8,369 nt of DNA. It comes from Clostridia bacterium. GTDB lineage: Bacteria > Bacillota > Clostridia > Oscillospirales > CAG-272. The translations under genes and the position numbers were made by a program. Below are positions 1 through 6,649 of this stretch, in pieces (position 1 is the stretch's first letter; every line of letters starts with the position of its first letter). Under the pieces are notes generated by a model, which saw only the letters and a program-made list of their open reading frames with translations, had not been told where the DNA came from and did no database searches. The DNA lies in NCBI GenBank assembly GCA_900769475.1, contig CAAGGQ010000218.1:1-8369 (forward strand), given 5' to 3'.

Positions 1-1691
1 AGCTTGTCGCTCCCCGCGTAGCGAATTCCAATATAATCTCTGGTCACGCCGTCGCAGGTTAGGGTCTCAATGCCGGTGTACTGACCAATACCGTAGGTCT
101 CGTGCACCACGAAGTCGCCCACCTCCAGCTCGGCGTAGGAGAGGATGCTCTTGGTGTTCTTTTTCTTCTTTTTTCTTAAGGGACTTTTGGCGGCAAGGGA
201 AAGACTGCCTCCCCGCACCTCGGGATTGACCGAGAGTACCGCGATCTTTGGGACGATCAGCTCAAAGCCCGGCATGGTCTCCTTGGAGAGCAGGGTCACC
301 GTGCCGCGGCCGCGATCGGTCAGCAGAGCCTCGCTCGAGGAAAGCACAAAGCCCTTTTCCGAAAGGGTCTGCTCCAGCAGGCGGGAGGCAGTGTCGTTTT
401 CGGTGAGCACCACACAGCGGTAGCCGCTTTGCACGTAGTTTTGCAGATCCTCCAGGAAGAGCTCCTCGTTCTCGGCGTAGGACACCGTATGACGGGTGCG
501 GAAGCCGAACAGTCCCGCCAGATGACGGTCGGAGGCCTTGTAGGCAATGGAATCGGCGTGGAGGGTTACGTTGGCATCGTAAAAGGCGTCCAGGGCTCCG
601 TTGGGCTTGGCGTAATCGGTGTATTTGGAGGCGATGGTGCCTCCCTCCATCAGTTCCACCACGGTTTGATCCAGGTGCCAGCGGGCGGCCTGAAGTCGAT
701 CGTGGATGGCGTTGGTGCCCCGCAGGATCACCAGATGCTTTTGATCAAAGTAGTCCAACAGGGAGGTGCGCTCGGGGTATACCAGCGAGATATATTTATC
801 CAGGAAATGAATGCTTCCGCCATGCTCCCGGGCGTTGTCCACGGCGTGGGCTTCCTTAATCAGCTCCTCGCAGATCCGCTCATCGTGGGTCTGCCGAAGC
901 TGAAGAGCAATGGCTTTTTTCAGCTTTTCCAAAAGGTCGCCGTTGGCCAAAAGCTCGCGTGCGGGGGCAAAGGCGGCCGAGGCAATGTCCTGGGTCATGC
1001 GCTGGGTATCGGGCTCAAAGAGCCCCATGCGGTCGATCTCATCCCCAAACAGCTCAATGCGCAGAGCGTGAGCACCCAGGGTCTCGCCTCCGTCGCTGTC
1101 CAGAAATTGTCCGTTGGGAGGAAAGATATCAATGATCCCGCCGCGCAGGGCGAACTGTCCGGGACTGTCCACCAGGTCCACCCGGGCGTAGCCGCAATCA
1201 AGAAGCTTGGCAGAGAGCGCCTTGGGATCCAGGAGATCGGTATCGGCGATGGCAATGGAGGCTTCCCGCAGGCGTGCGGGGGGGATGGTGTAGCCCAGGG
1301 CGGCGTCGGGGGTGGTGACCACGGCGTCGTAGGCACCGTTCAGAAGCCCCGACAACACGTGAAGCCTCTCATGCTCGTACTCATGGGAGGCGGTAATGTT
1401 ATAAAAGGTGAGATCCCTGGCCATATAGAAGCCGGTGCGCAGACCAAAGCGCTCCAGAGTGGCCGCCAGGTGAACGCAGTCCTTTTCCTCGGGGCAGAGG
1501 ATCAGGGCGCAACGGTTCCCACGTGCCTTTTGACTATCCTCCAGAAGAGCTGCCAAAAAGATCTCGGTAGCCCCCTCGCAAAGTCCCGAGGCCACAATGG
1601 GAAGGGGCTTTGCTGTAAAATCCCTTTCCAGGGTTCGCAGGAGCTGGAGGTATTCGGTATCCTTGCGGATGGTTTGGCTCAGAATGCTCAT
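1..1691 (-). CDS. mfd: Transcription-repair coupling factor Mfd, N-terminal part (3' end outside window)
   Basis: Mfd is a cytoplasmic ATP-driven DNA translocase that removes RNA polymerase stalled at lesions and recruits UvrA for nucleotide excision repair. The 563 codons visible cover the UvrB-homology N-terminus and the start of the RNA-polymerase-interacting domain. Seen: a degenerate Walker-A-like ASGLCEGATE near residue 35; the UvrB/Mfd motif SPGQFALRGGIIDIFP around residues 172-187, followed by RIELFGDEIDRM; a lysine-rich linker (LRKKKKKN) near residue 507; then YAELEVGDFVVHETYGIGQY from about residue 515, the CarD-like RNAP-binding fold. Full-length Mfd is about 1,150 residues, so the helicase motor lies beyond the left edge. 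The start ATG (1691-1689) is 3 bases after the pth stop, with GGAG at 1704-1701 inside the end of pth. It is probably co-transcribed with pth. No internal stop or frameshift was seen. Domain boundaries are estimates. Confidence 0.96.
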   Translation of the reverse strand, partial: MSILSQTIRKDTEYLQLLRTLERDFTAKPLPIVASGLCEGATEIFLAALLEDSQKARGNRCALILCPEEKDCVHLAATLERFGLRTGFYMARDLTFYNITASHEYEHERLHVLSGLLNGAYDAVVTTPDAALGYTIPPARLREASIAIADTDLLDPKALSAKLLDCGYARVDLVDSPGQFALRGGIIDIFPPNGQFLDSDGGETLGAHALRIELFGDEIDRMGLFEPDTQRMTQDIASAAFAPARELLANGDLLEKLKKAIALQLRQTHDERICEELIKEAHAVDNAREHGGSIHFLDKYISLVYPERTSLLDYFDQKHLVILRGTNAIHDRLQAARWHLDQTVVELMEGGTIASKYTDYAKPNGALDAFYDANVTLHADSIAYKASDRHLAGLFGFRTRHTVSYAENEELFLEDLQNYVQSGYRCVVLTENDTASRLLEQTLSEKGFVLSSSEALLTDRGRGTVTLLSKETMPGFELIVPKIAVLSVNPEVRGGSLSLAAKSPLRKKKKKNTKSILSYAELEVGDFVVHETYGIGQYTGIETLTCDGVTRDYIGIRYAGSDK

Positions 1692-1694
1692 GAA

Positions 1695-2342
1695 TTATTG
1701 CTCCGTGGGAACGTGGGAATTGCAGATCTGCATGGCTCCGTCAAAATCTTGATTCAGGATTTTCTCCAGTCCCTGCCAGGCCGCGTCAAAAGCTCCTCGC
1801 AGCAGAGCCAGCTCCTGGGGAGGGAAGTTGGAAAGCACCCAATCGGCCAGATCGTAGTCGGGGTGAGGCTTTTCTCCCACGCCCATGCGCAAACGGGGAA
1901 TGGCGTCGGTACCCATGCAGGTGATGATGTCCTTCAAGCCCTTTTGTCCACCGGCGCTCCCCTTGGTGCGGAAGCGCATCTTGCCGGGAGCTTGGGCAAT
2001 GTCGTCCGAGATCACCAGGATGTGATCGGGAGTGATCTTGTAAAAGGCGGCGGCCTCCTGCACAGCGGCGCCCGAGGCGTTCATCATGGTTTGGGGCTTC
2101 ATCAACAGGACCCGATGACCGTAGATCGTGGTTTCGGCACACAGTGACTGGAACTTTGCGCGTTGGATCCGAACACCGGCGCGCTCGGCAATGCTGTCAA
2201 TGGTCAAAAATCCGGCGTTGTGACGGGTGAGTTGATATTTGTTTCCGGGATTGCCAAGACCTACGATGATCCAGGTGATGGGGGTGCCTGAGGACTCCTC
2301 TTTTTTTGCGATCTGCTTGAAGAGATCAAAAATATCAGCCAT
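1695..2342 (-). CDS. pth: Peptidyl-tRNA hydrolase (Pth, bacterial type)
   Basis: Pth cleaves the ester bond of peptidyl-tRNAs released by abortive translation, recycling tRNA in the cytoplasm. The product has 215 residues. Family motifs are clear: IIVGLGNPG near residues 25-33, RHNAGF with the catalytic histidine (E. coli His20), LLMKPQTMMNASG with the conserved Asn (E. coli Asn68), and ISDDIAQAPGKMR with the conserved Asp (E. coli Asp93). The block usually reading GGHNG is GGQKG here, so the equivalents of E. coli His113 and Asn114 are Gln and Lys. About 24 residues precede the core (MADIFDLFKQIAKKE...); such an extension is, from memory, common in this clade. The start is supported by AAGGAAG at 2355-2349, six bases before the ATG. 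It is first in a minus-strand operon with mfd, behind a consensus promoter at 2485-2457. Confidence 0.96.
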   Translation of the reverse strand: MADIFDLFKQIAKKEESSGTPITWIIVGLGNPGNKYQLTRHNAGFLTIDSIAERAGVRIQRAKFQSLCAETTIYGHRVLLMKPQTMMNASGAAVQEAAAFYKITPDHILVISDDIAQAPGKMRFRTKGSAGGQKGLKDIITCMGTDAIPRLRMGVGEKPHPDYDLADWVLSNFPPQELALLRGAFDAAWQGLEKILNQDFDGAMQICNSHVPTEQ

Positions 2343-2456
2343 AAACGACTTCCTTTCTCATTCCTTTTCTGCCGCCCGGGGTAGGGGAGAACGGCAAAAC
2401 GCGCCCGATCCTCAGAGGGCCGGCCGCAAGGAAGATATTGCTTTGTTGTGCTACCT

Positions 2457-2485
2457 ATTATACTATAAAAAGAGGAAAGTGTCAA
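2457..2485 (-). promoter_or_regulatory. Consensus sigma-A promoter for pth-mfd
   Basis: Read on the minus strand, TTGACA (2485-2480) is followed after exactly 17 bases by TATAAT (2462-2457), a perfect match to the vegetative consensus. Transcription would start near 2450 and give a leader of about 108 bases before the pth ATG. The spacer is T-rich. No other good minus-strand promoter lies closer to pth. Confidence 0.85.
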
Positions 2486-2499
2486 ACCTTTTTTTGGTC

Positions 2500-2518
2500 T
2501 TTGTGACCTGTTCACAAA
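2500..2518. promoter_or_regulatory. Operator-like dyad TTTGTGA-N5-TCACAAA
   Basis: A perfect 7-base inverted repeat with spacer CCTGT lies between the divergent pth and ppdK promoters, centred about 85 bases upstream of the predicted ppdK start and 60 bases upstream of the predicted pth start. The half-sites resemble those of Rex (TTGTGAA-N4-TTCACAA) and CRP (TGTGA-N6-TCACA), but the spacing is one base short for both. The symmetry is seen directly; binding by any regulator is inference. Confidence 0.4.
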
Positions 2519-2558
2519 AAATTTACAGGAAAATGGAATATTATGTTGAACAAAACTA

Positions 2559-2587
2559 TAGAAAAATGGGGAAAAATATGCTATAAT
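2559..2587 (+). promoter_or_regulatory. Sigma-A promoter for ppdK (extended -10)
   Basis: A perfect TATAAT (2582-2587) preceded by TGC (2579-2581) forms an extended -10 element. The best -35 at 17-bp spacing is TAGAAA (2559-2564, four of six matches). The predicted start is near 2594, about 90 bases before the ppdK ATG. The weak -35 fits dependence on the TGn extension or on an activator. Confidence 0.7.
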
Positions 2588-2608
2588 AACCTGTATTGTA
2601 AATGTCAA
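2580..2608 (-). promoter_or_regulatory. Possible second minus-strand promoter overlapping the ppdK promoter
   Basis: On the minus strand, TTGACA (2608-2603) is followed after 17 bases by TATAGC (2585-2580, four of six matches). If used, it would transcribe toward pth and share the -10 DNA of the ppdK promoter, so the two could exclude each other. The weak -10 and the general A/T richness make this tentative. Confidence 0.2.
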
Positions 2609-2637
2609 AGCCTTGACGAAGCTTCGATTGAGGCTTT
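2607..2637 (+). promoter_or_regulatory. Hairpin in the ppdK leader, possible attenuator or 5' stabiliser
   Basis: AAAGCCTTGACGA (2607-2619) can pair with TCG-A-TTGAGGCTTT (2624-2637, one A bulged), with loop AGCT and two G-U pairs. It runs into a five-T stretch at 2635-2639, so it resembles a weak intrinsic terminator placed just after the predicted transcription start. TTGAC (2613-2617) can pair instead with GTCAA at 2604-2608 or at 2646-2650, and either pairing would break the longer stem. The pairing is read from the sequence; a regulatory role is inference. Confidence 0.45.
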
Positions 2638-2684
2638 TTGGCAGTGTCAAACAATTTAATTCTTATATATGGAGGATTACAAAC

Positions 2685-5309
2685 ATGGCAAAGAAGTATT
2701 GCTACCTGTTTTCCGAGGGCGACGCATCCATGCGTGAGCTCCTTGGTGGTAAAGGCGCTAACCTGGCAGAGATGACCAAGATCGGTCTTCCCGTTCCCCA
2801 GGGCTTTACCATTTCTACCGAGGCCTGCACCCAGTACTATGAGGATGGCAGACAGATCAACGATGGCATCATGGCTGAGATCATGGAGTACATTGTTAAA
2901 ATGGAGGAGGTTACCGGCAAGAAGTTCGGTGATCACGAGAATCCTCTGCTCGTTTCGGTTCGTTCCGGTGCGCGCGCATCCATGCCCGGTATGATGGATA
3001 CCATTCTGAACCTCGGTCTGAATGAAGAGGTTGTAGAGGTTATGGCAAAGAAGTCCGGCAACGCTCGTTGGGCTTACGACTGCTACAGAAGATTTATTCA
3101 GATGTACTCCGACGTCGTTATGGAAGTTGGTAAGAAGTACTTTGAAGAGCTCATCGATAAGATGAAGGAAGAGAAGGGCGTTAAGCTTGACGTTGAACTC
3201 ACCGCTGAGGACCTCAAGGAGCTGGCTAACCAGTTCAAGGCTGAGTACAAGGCAAAGATCGGCGCAGATTTCCCCTCCGATCCTAAGGAGCAGCTGATTG
3301 GTGCCGTTAAGGCCGTGTTCCGTTCTTGGGACAACCCCCGCGCAAACGTATACCGTCGTGACAACGATATTCCCTACTCTTGGGGTACCGCAGTTAACGT
3401 ACAGGCAATGGCATTCGGTAACATGGGTGACAACTGCGGCACCGGTGTTGCTTTCACCCGTGATCCCGCTACCGGCGAGAAGAAGCTGATGGGTGAGTTC
3501 CTGACCAACGCTCAGGGTGAGGACGTGGTTGCAGGCGTTCGTACTCCCATGCCCATCGCTGAGATGGCTAACAAGTTCCCCGCAGCATTCGAGCAGTTCG
3601 TAAAGGTTTGCGAGATCCTCGAGAACCACTACCACGATATGCAGGATATGGAGTTCACCATTGAGAACGAAAAGCTCTACATGCTCCAGACCCGTAACGG
3701 TAAGAGAACCGCTCCCGCAGCTCTCCAGATCGCTGTTGACCTCGTTGCTGAGGGTCACAAGACCAAGGAAGAGGCTGTTCTGATGATCGATCCCAGAAAC
3801 CTGGATACCCTTCTGCATCCCCAGTTCGATGCAAAGGCTCTGAAGGCTGCTACTCCCATGGGTCGCGGTCTGGGTGCTTCCCCCGGTGCTGCTTGCGGCC
3901 AGATCGTATTCTCTGCTGAGGATGCTGAGGCTTGGAAGAACGCCGGCAAGAAGGTTGTTCTGGTTCGTCTTGAGACCTCTCCCGAGGACATCACCGGTAT
4001 GAAGGCTGCTCAGGGTATCCTGACTGTTCGTGGCGGTATGACCTCTCACGCAGCCGTTGTTGCCCGTGGTATGGGTAAGTGCTGCGTTTCCGGTTGCGGT
4101 GACATCGCAATGGACGAGGAGAACAAGAAGTTCACTCTGGCAGGCAAGACCTACCACGAGGGTGACTGCATCTCCATCGACGGTTCCACCGGTAACATTT
4201 ATGACGGTCTGATTCCCACCGTTGACGCTGAGATCTCCGGTAACTTTGGTACCATCATGGGTTGGGCCGATGAGTTCCGTACCCTGAAGGTTAGAACCAA
4301 CGCTGATACTCCCGCAGACGCTAAGAAGGCTCGCGAGCTGGGCGCTGAGGGTATTGGTCTGTGCCGTACCGAGCACATGTTCTTCGAGGCAAACAGAATC
4401 GCTGCATTCCGCGAAATGATCTGCTCCGATACCGCTGAGGAAAGAGAAGCCGCTCTGGCTAAGATCCTTCCTTACCAGCAGGGCGACTTCGAGAAGATCT
4501 ACGAGGCTCTCGAAGGCTATCCCGTTTGCATCCGTTTCCTGGATCCTCCTCTCCACGAGTTCGTTCCCACCACCGAGGAAGACATTGCTGCTCTGGCAAA
4601 GGCTCAGGGTAAGACCGTTGAGGATATCAAGGCGATCATCGCTTCTCTCCACGAGTTCAACCCCATGATGGGTCACCGTGGATGCCGTCTGGCCGTTACC
4701 TACCCCGAGATCGCTAAGATGCAGACCACTGCCGTGATCCGCGCTGCAATCAACGTTCAGAAGGCTCATCCCGATTGGAACATGAGACCTGAGATCATGA
4801 TTCCTCTGGTTGGCGACGTGAAGGAGCTGAAGTATGTGAAGTCCGTGGTTGTTGCAACCGCTGACGCTGAGATCGCAGCTGCCGGCGTGAAGCTGGACTA
4901 CGAGGTTGGTACCATGATCGAGATTCCTCGCGCATGCCTGACCGCCGATGATATTGCTGCTAACGCAGACTTCTTCTGCTTTGGTACCAACGACCTGACC
5001 CAGATGACCTACGGCTTCTCTCGTGATGACGCCGGCAAGTTCCTGGGCGCATACTACGATGCAAAGATCTTCGAGAACGATCCCTTTGCAAAGCTTGACC
5101 AAACCGGTGTTGGTAAGCTGATGAACATGGCTGTTACCCTTGGTAAGCCTGTAAATCCCAACCTCCATATTGGTATCTGCGGCGAGCACGGTGGTGACCC
5201 CACGTCCGTTGAGTTCTGCCATACCATTGGTCTGGACTATGTATCTTGTTCTCCTTTCCGTGTTCCGATCGCTCGTCTGGCTGCTGCTCAGGCTGCTCTG
5301 AAGGACTAA
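2685..5309 (+). CDS. ppdK: Pyruvate, phosphate dikinase (PPDK)
   Basis: PPDK interconverts ATP + phosphate + pyruvate and AMP + pyrophosphate + PEP in the cytoplasm. In anaerobic Clostridia it can stand in for pyruvate kinase or work toward gluconeogenesis. The product has 874 residues, the size of the C. symbiosum enzyme. The N-terminal ATP-grasp domain shows LLGGKGANLAEM (Lys23), VSVRSGARASMPGMM (Arg93) and LQTRNGKRTA (Arg337). The swivelling phosphohistidine domain has GGMTSHAAVVARGMG with catalytic His455. The C-terminal PEP/pyruvate barrel shows VRTNADTP, EGIGLCRTEHMFF, RFLDPPLHEFVP, MIEIPRA, FGTNDLTQMTYG and HIGICGEHGGDP with Cys832 (Cys831 in C. symbiosum). The start at 2685 is chosen because GGAGG (2671-2675) lies 9 bases upstream and MAKKYCYLF matches the family N-terminus; an in-frame ATG at 2613 would fall in the leader hairpin. 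Codon choice is strongly biased (GGT, CGT, GCT, GTT; no TTA, CTA or TCA from 2685 to 5222), suggesting high expression. No PPDK regulatory protein gene is nearby. Confidence 0.98.
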   Translation: MAKKYCYLFSEGDASMRELLGGKGANLAEMTKIGLPVPQGFTISTEACTQYYEDGRQINDGIMAEIMEYIVKMEEVTGKKFGDHENPLLVSVRSGARASMPGMMDTILNLGLNEEVVEVMAKKSGNARWAYDCYRRFIQMYSDVVMEVGKKYFEELIDKMKEEKGVKLDVELTAEDLKELANQFKAEYKAKIGADFPSDPKEQLIGAVKAVFRSWDNPRANVYRRDNDIPYSWGTAVNVQAMAFGNMGDNCGTGVAFTRDPATGEKKLMGEFLTNAQGEDVVAGVRTPMPIAEMANKFPAAFEQFVKVCEILENHYHDMQDMEFTIENEKLYMLQTRNGKRTAPAALQIAVDLVAEGHKTKEEAVLMIDPRNLDTLLHPQFDAKALKAATPMGRGLGASPGAACGQIVFSAEDAEAWKNAGKKVVLVRLETSPEDITGMKAAQGILTVRGGMTSHAAVVARGMGKCCVSGCGDIAMDEENKKFTLAGKTYHEGDCISIDGSTGNIYDGLIPTVDAEISGNFGTIMGWADEFRTLKVRTNADTPADAKKARELGAEGIGLCRTEHMFFEANRIAAFREMICSDTAEEREAALAKILPYQQGDFEKIYEALEGYPVCIRFLDPPLHEFVPTTEEDIAALAKAQGKTVEDIKAIIASLHEFNPMMGHRGCRLAVTYPEIAKMQTTAVIRAAINVQKAHPDWNMRPEIMIPLVGDVKELKYVKSVVVATADAEIAAAGVKLDYEVGTMIEIPRACLTADDIAANADFFCFGTNDLTQMTYGFSRDDAGKFLGAYYDAKIFENDPFAKLDQTGVGKLMNMAVTLGKPVNPNLHIGICGEHGGDPTSVEFCHTIGLDYVSCSPFRVPIARLAAAQAALKD

Positions 5310-5341
5310 TGGAATTGCGAATTTGATCCAATGATCATAAA

Positions 5342-5377
5342 GGGCTGTTACGCATTTGCGTAACAGCCCGATTTTTT
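5342..5377 (+). terminator. Rho-independent terminator of ppdK
   Basis: A perfect 12-bp stem, GGGCTGTTACGC (5342-5353) with GCGTAACAGCCC (5358-5369), closes the four-base loop ATTT. It is followed by GA and six Ts (5372-5377). It starts 32 bases after the ppdK stop. A small 5-bp hairpin (TGATC/GATCA, 5324-5337) sits between the stop and this stem. On the opposite strand there are only three Ts, so it acts mainly in the ppdK direction. Confidence 0.95.
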
Positions 5378-5386
5378 ATTCCCTCA

Positions 5387-5409
5387 AAACTTAACCACCG
5401 GTTGAGTTT
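5387..5409. promoter_or_regulatory. Operator-like dyad upstream of the XRE regulator
   Basis: AAACTTAACC (5387-5396) and GGTTGAGTTT (5400-5409) form a 10-bp inverted repeat around ACC with a single mismatch (T opposite G). A second perfect dyad, TTGGG-TTG-CCCAA (5408-5420), overlaps its right end. Both lie just upstream of the predicted -35 of the XRE regulator gene and after the ppdK terminator; no T-run follows. Placement fits an operator, possibly for autoregulation, but binding is inference. Confidence 0.4.
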
Positions 5410-5427
5410 GGGTTGCCCAAGAAGATA

Positions 5428-5456
5428 TTTACTTATCCCTTGGAGTGTGGTATACT
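5428..5456 (+). promoter_or_regulatory. Promoter for XRE regulator and membrane protein
   Basis: TATACT (5451-5456) preceded by TGG (5448-5450) is an extended -10. TTTACT (5428-5433) is a four-of-six -35 at 17-bp spacing. The predicted start near 5463 leaves about a 32-base leader before the ATG at 5495. It follows the ppdK terminator, so the gene pair has its own transcription start. Confidence 0.65.
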
Positions 5457-5494
5457 GGATACGGAAAACGAAAGGCAAGGGAAGGAGCAAACCA

Positions 5495-6634
5495 ATGAAC
5501 AATTCTATGGGCGGGATCATCAAGCACCTGCGCCGGGCGCGGGGAATGACCCAGGAGCACTTGGCGCAACAGCTGCACGTATCGCCACAGTCGATCTCCA
5601 AATGGGAAAACGACGTCAGCATGCCCGATATTTCTCAGATCGTGCCCCTGGCTACGATCTTTGGTGTGACCACCGACGTTCTGTTTGGCATGGAACACTG
5701 CAATGACGATGAGGAAGTGAACAAGATCATCCGCGCGGCCAGCGCGCATCTGAAGCGTCCTCTGACCCGGGAGAGTCTGATCCAACAGTACAACGCTCTG
5801 CAGGTGGGAGTCAAGCGCTACCCCAATCATACCGGGTTGTTAATGGCATCGTTGGAGTCGGGGATCGCCCTTGCGTATCCCGAGAACGACGTCTTTGATC
5901 CGGAGCACGCCCGGGAACGCTATGAGGAATGTATTCGGCAGGCCAATATCGTGATTTCTTATTCCAACAATACCACCGACGTGCTACGGGCGCATATGAT
6001 CCTGGTGCTTCTGCATTCGGCGTACGGTAATTTCAAGCAGGCCCGGGCGCATGCAGAAAAATTCCCCGTGCGCGCCGATATGAATTTCCACTTGATGCAG
6101 GCCTACTGCGCCCATTGGCAAAAGAACTACGGGGCCGAGGCGCTCCATTGTCAGAACGGCGTGTTGTATTCTCTCCATGCCATTCTGGATCTGCTGATCC
6201 ATCTTGCCAAGACCTACGAGCATCGCGAGCAGGACTCGGCGGCGGTGGAGATTCTGGAGTACGCCGTGGATCTGATCGAGCTTACGGTAAAAGGGGAGGC
6301 GTCGATTCCGCCGTTGCATTATCTGGAGGCGGGGGACGTATACCGCCTACTGGCCGAAGGCTATCTGCGCCTTGGCAGGGAAGAGGAGGCCCTCGCCCGC
6401 CTGGAGCGCATGGTGCGGTACGATCTGGAGGAGATCCAAGCCTTTGCAAAGAAGCCCCAATGGAGCTCGCCTTTGTTGCGGGACGTGCATCTGCGGTACT
6501 TCTTCCCGGTGCCGTCCAACCCGGCGCAACGCCTGCTCACCAAACTGACCTCCCCCGGCTTAGCGCCTCTTCGGGAACATCCCCGCTATCGGGCGTGGAT
6601 CGACGAGGTGGACCGACTCTTAAAACAACGGTAA
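5495..6634 (+). CDS. XRE-family HTH regulator with TPR-like C-terminal region
   Basis: A 379-residue cytoplasmic DNA-binding regulator. Residues 7-62 form a Cro/C1-type helix-turn-helix: IIKHLRRARGMTQEHLAQQL, then recognition helix VSPQSISKWEND, then PDISQIVPLATIFGVTTDVLFG, the standard ending of these domains in Firmicutes. The remainder (about 75-379) is helical and looks like degenerate TPR repeats, clearest at LAKTYEHREQDSAAVEILEY (about 234-253) and YRLLAEGYLRLGREEEALAR (about 281-300). TPR parts of such regulators often bind peptides or partner proteins; here that is only inference. The start at 5495 is preferred over an upstream in-frame ATG at 5402 because GAAGGAG (5481-5487) lies 7 bases upstream, the promoter -10 lies between the two ATGs, and the N-terminus then matches the HTH family. 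The stop is 15 bases before the next gene, so the two are probably an operon. Target genes are unknown; autoregulation through the upstream dyads is possible. Confidence 0.92.
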   Translation: MNNSMGGIIKHLRRARGMTQEHLAQQLHVSPQSISKWENDVSMPDISQIVPLATIFGVTTDVLFGMEHCNDDEEVNKIIRAASAHLKRPLTRESLIQQYNALQVGVKRYPNHTGLLMASLESGIALAYPENDVFDPEHARERYEECIRQANIVISYSNNTTDVLRAHMILVLLHSAYGNFKQARAHAEKFPVRADMNFHLMQAYCAHWQKNYGAEALHCQNGVLYSLHAILDLLIHLAKTYEHREQDSAAVEILEYAVDLIELTVKGEASIPPLHYLEAGDVYRLLAEGYLRLGREEEALARLERMVRYDLEEIQAFAKKPQWSSPLLRDVHLRYFFPVPSNPAQRLLTKLTSPGLAPLREHPRYRAWIDEVDRLLKQR

Positions 6635-6649
6635 GAAAGGACAACTACC

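Larger units (their letters stand above)
2343..2684. other. Divergent control region between pth and ppdK
   Basis: This 342-bp stretch holds no convincing gene. From left to right it contains the GC-rich untranslated leader of pth (about 2343-2450, with short self-complementary runs such as GGCCGGCC and CCCGGG), the minus-strand pth promoter (2457-2485), a dyad at 2500-2518, the ppdK promoter (2559-2587), and a roughly 90-base ppdK leader with a hairpin (2607-2637) and ribosome binding site (GGAGG, 2671-2675). The centre is strongly A/T-rich. Open frames crossing it are extensions or shadows of the flanking genes. Confidence 0.8.

Noticed and set aside
168..186. Poly-lysine codon run in mfd, considered as a frameshift or sequencing error
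   Set aside because: The frame continues cleanly into the RNAP-interacting domain, and a basic linker at this place is known in Firmicutes Mfd.
429..2147. 572-codon open frame on the plus strand opposite mfd and pth
   Set aside because: It runs across the junction of two well-identified genes, is codon-aligned to both, and shows no domain. It is a shadow created by codon bias.
2613..2684. Upstream in-frame ATG extending PPDK by 24 residues
   Set aside because: The ATG overlaps the leader hairpin region, has no ribosome binding site, and the added residues do not match the family. GGAGG at 2671 points to the start at 2685.
2556..5222. 888-codon open frame on the minus strand opposite ppdK
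   Set aside because: It is aligned codon-for-codon with ppdK, and its openness follows from ppdK lacking TTA, CTA and TCA. It has no credible ribosome binding site or family motif, and its composition (many V, L, G, H, N) is that of a mirrored gene.
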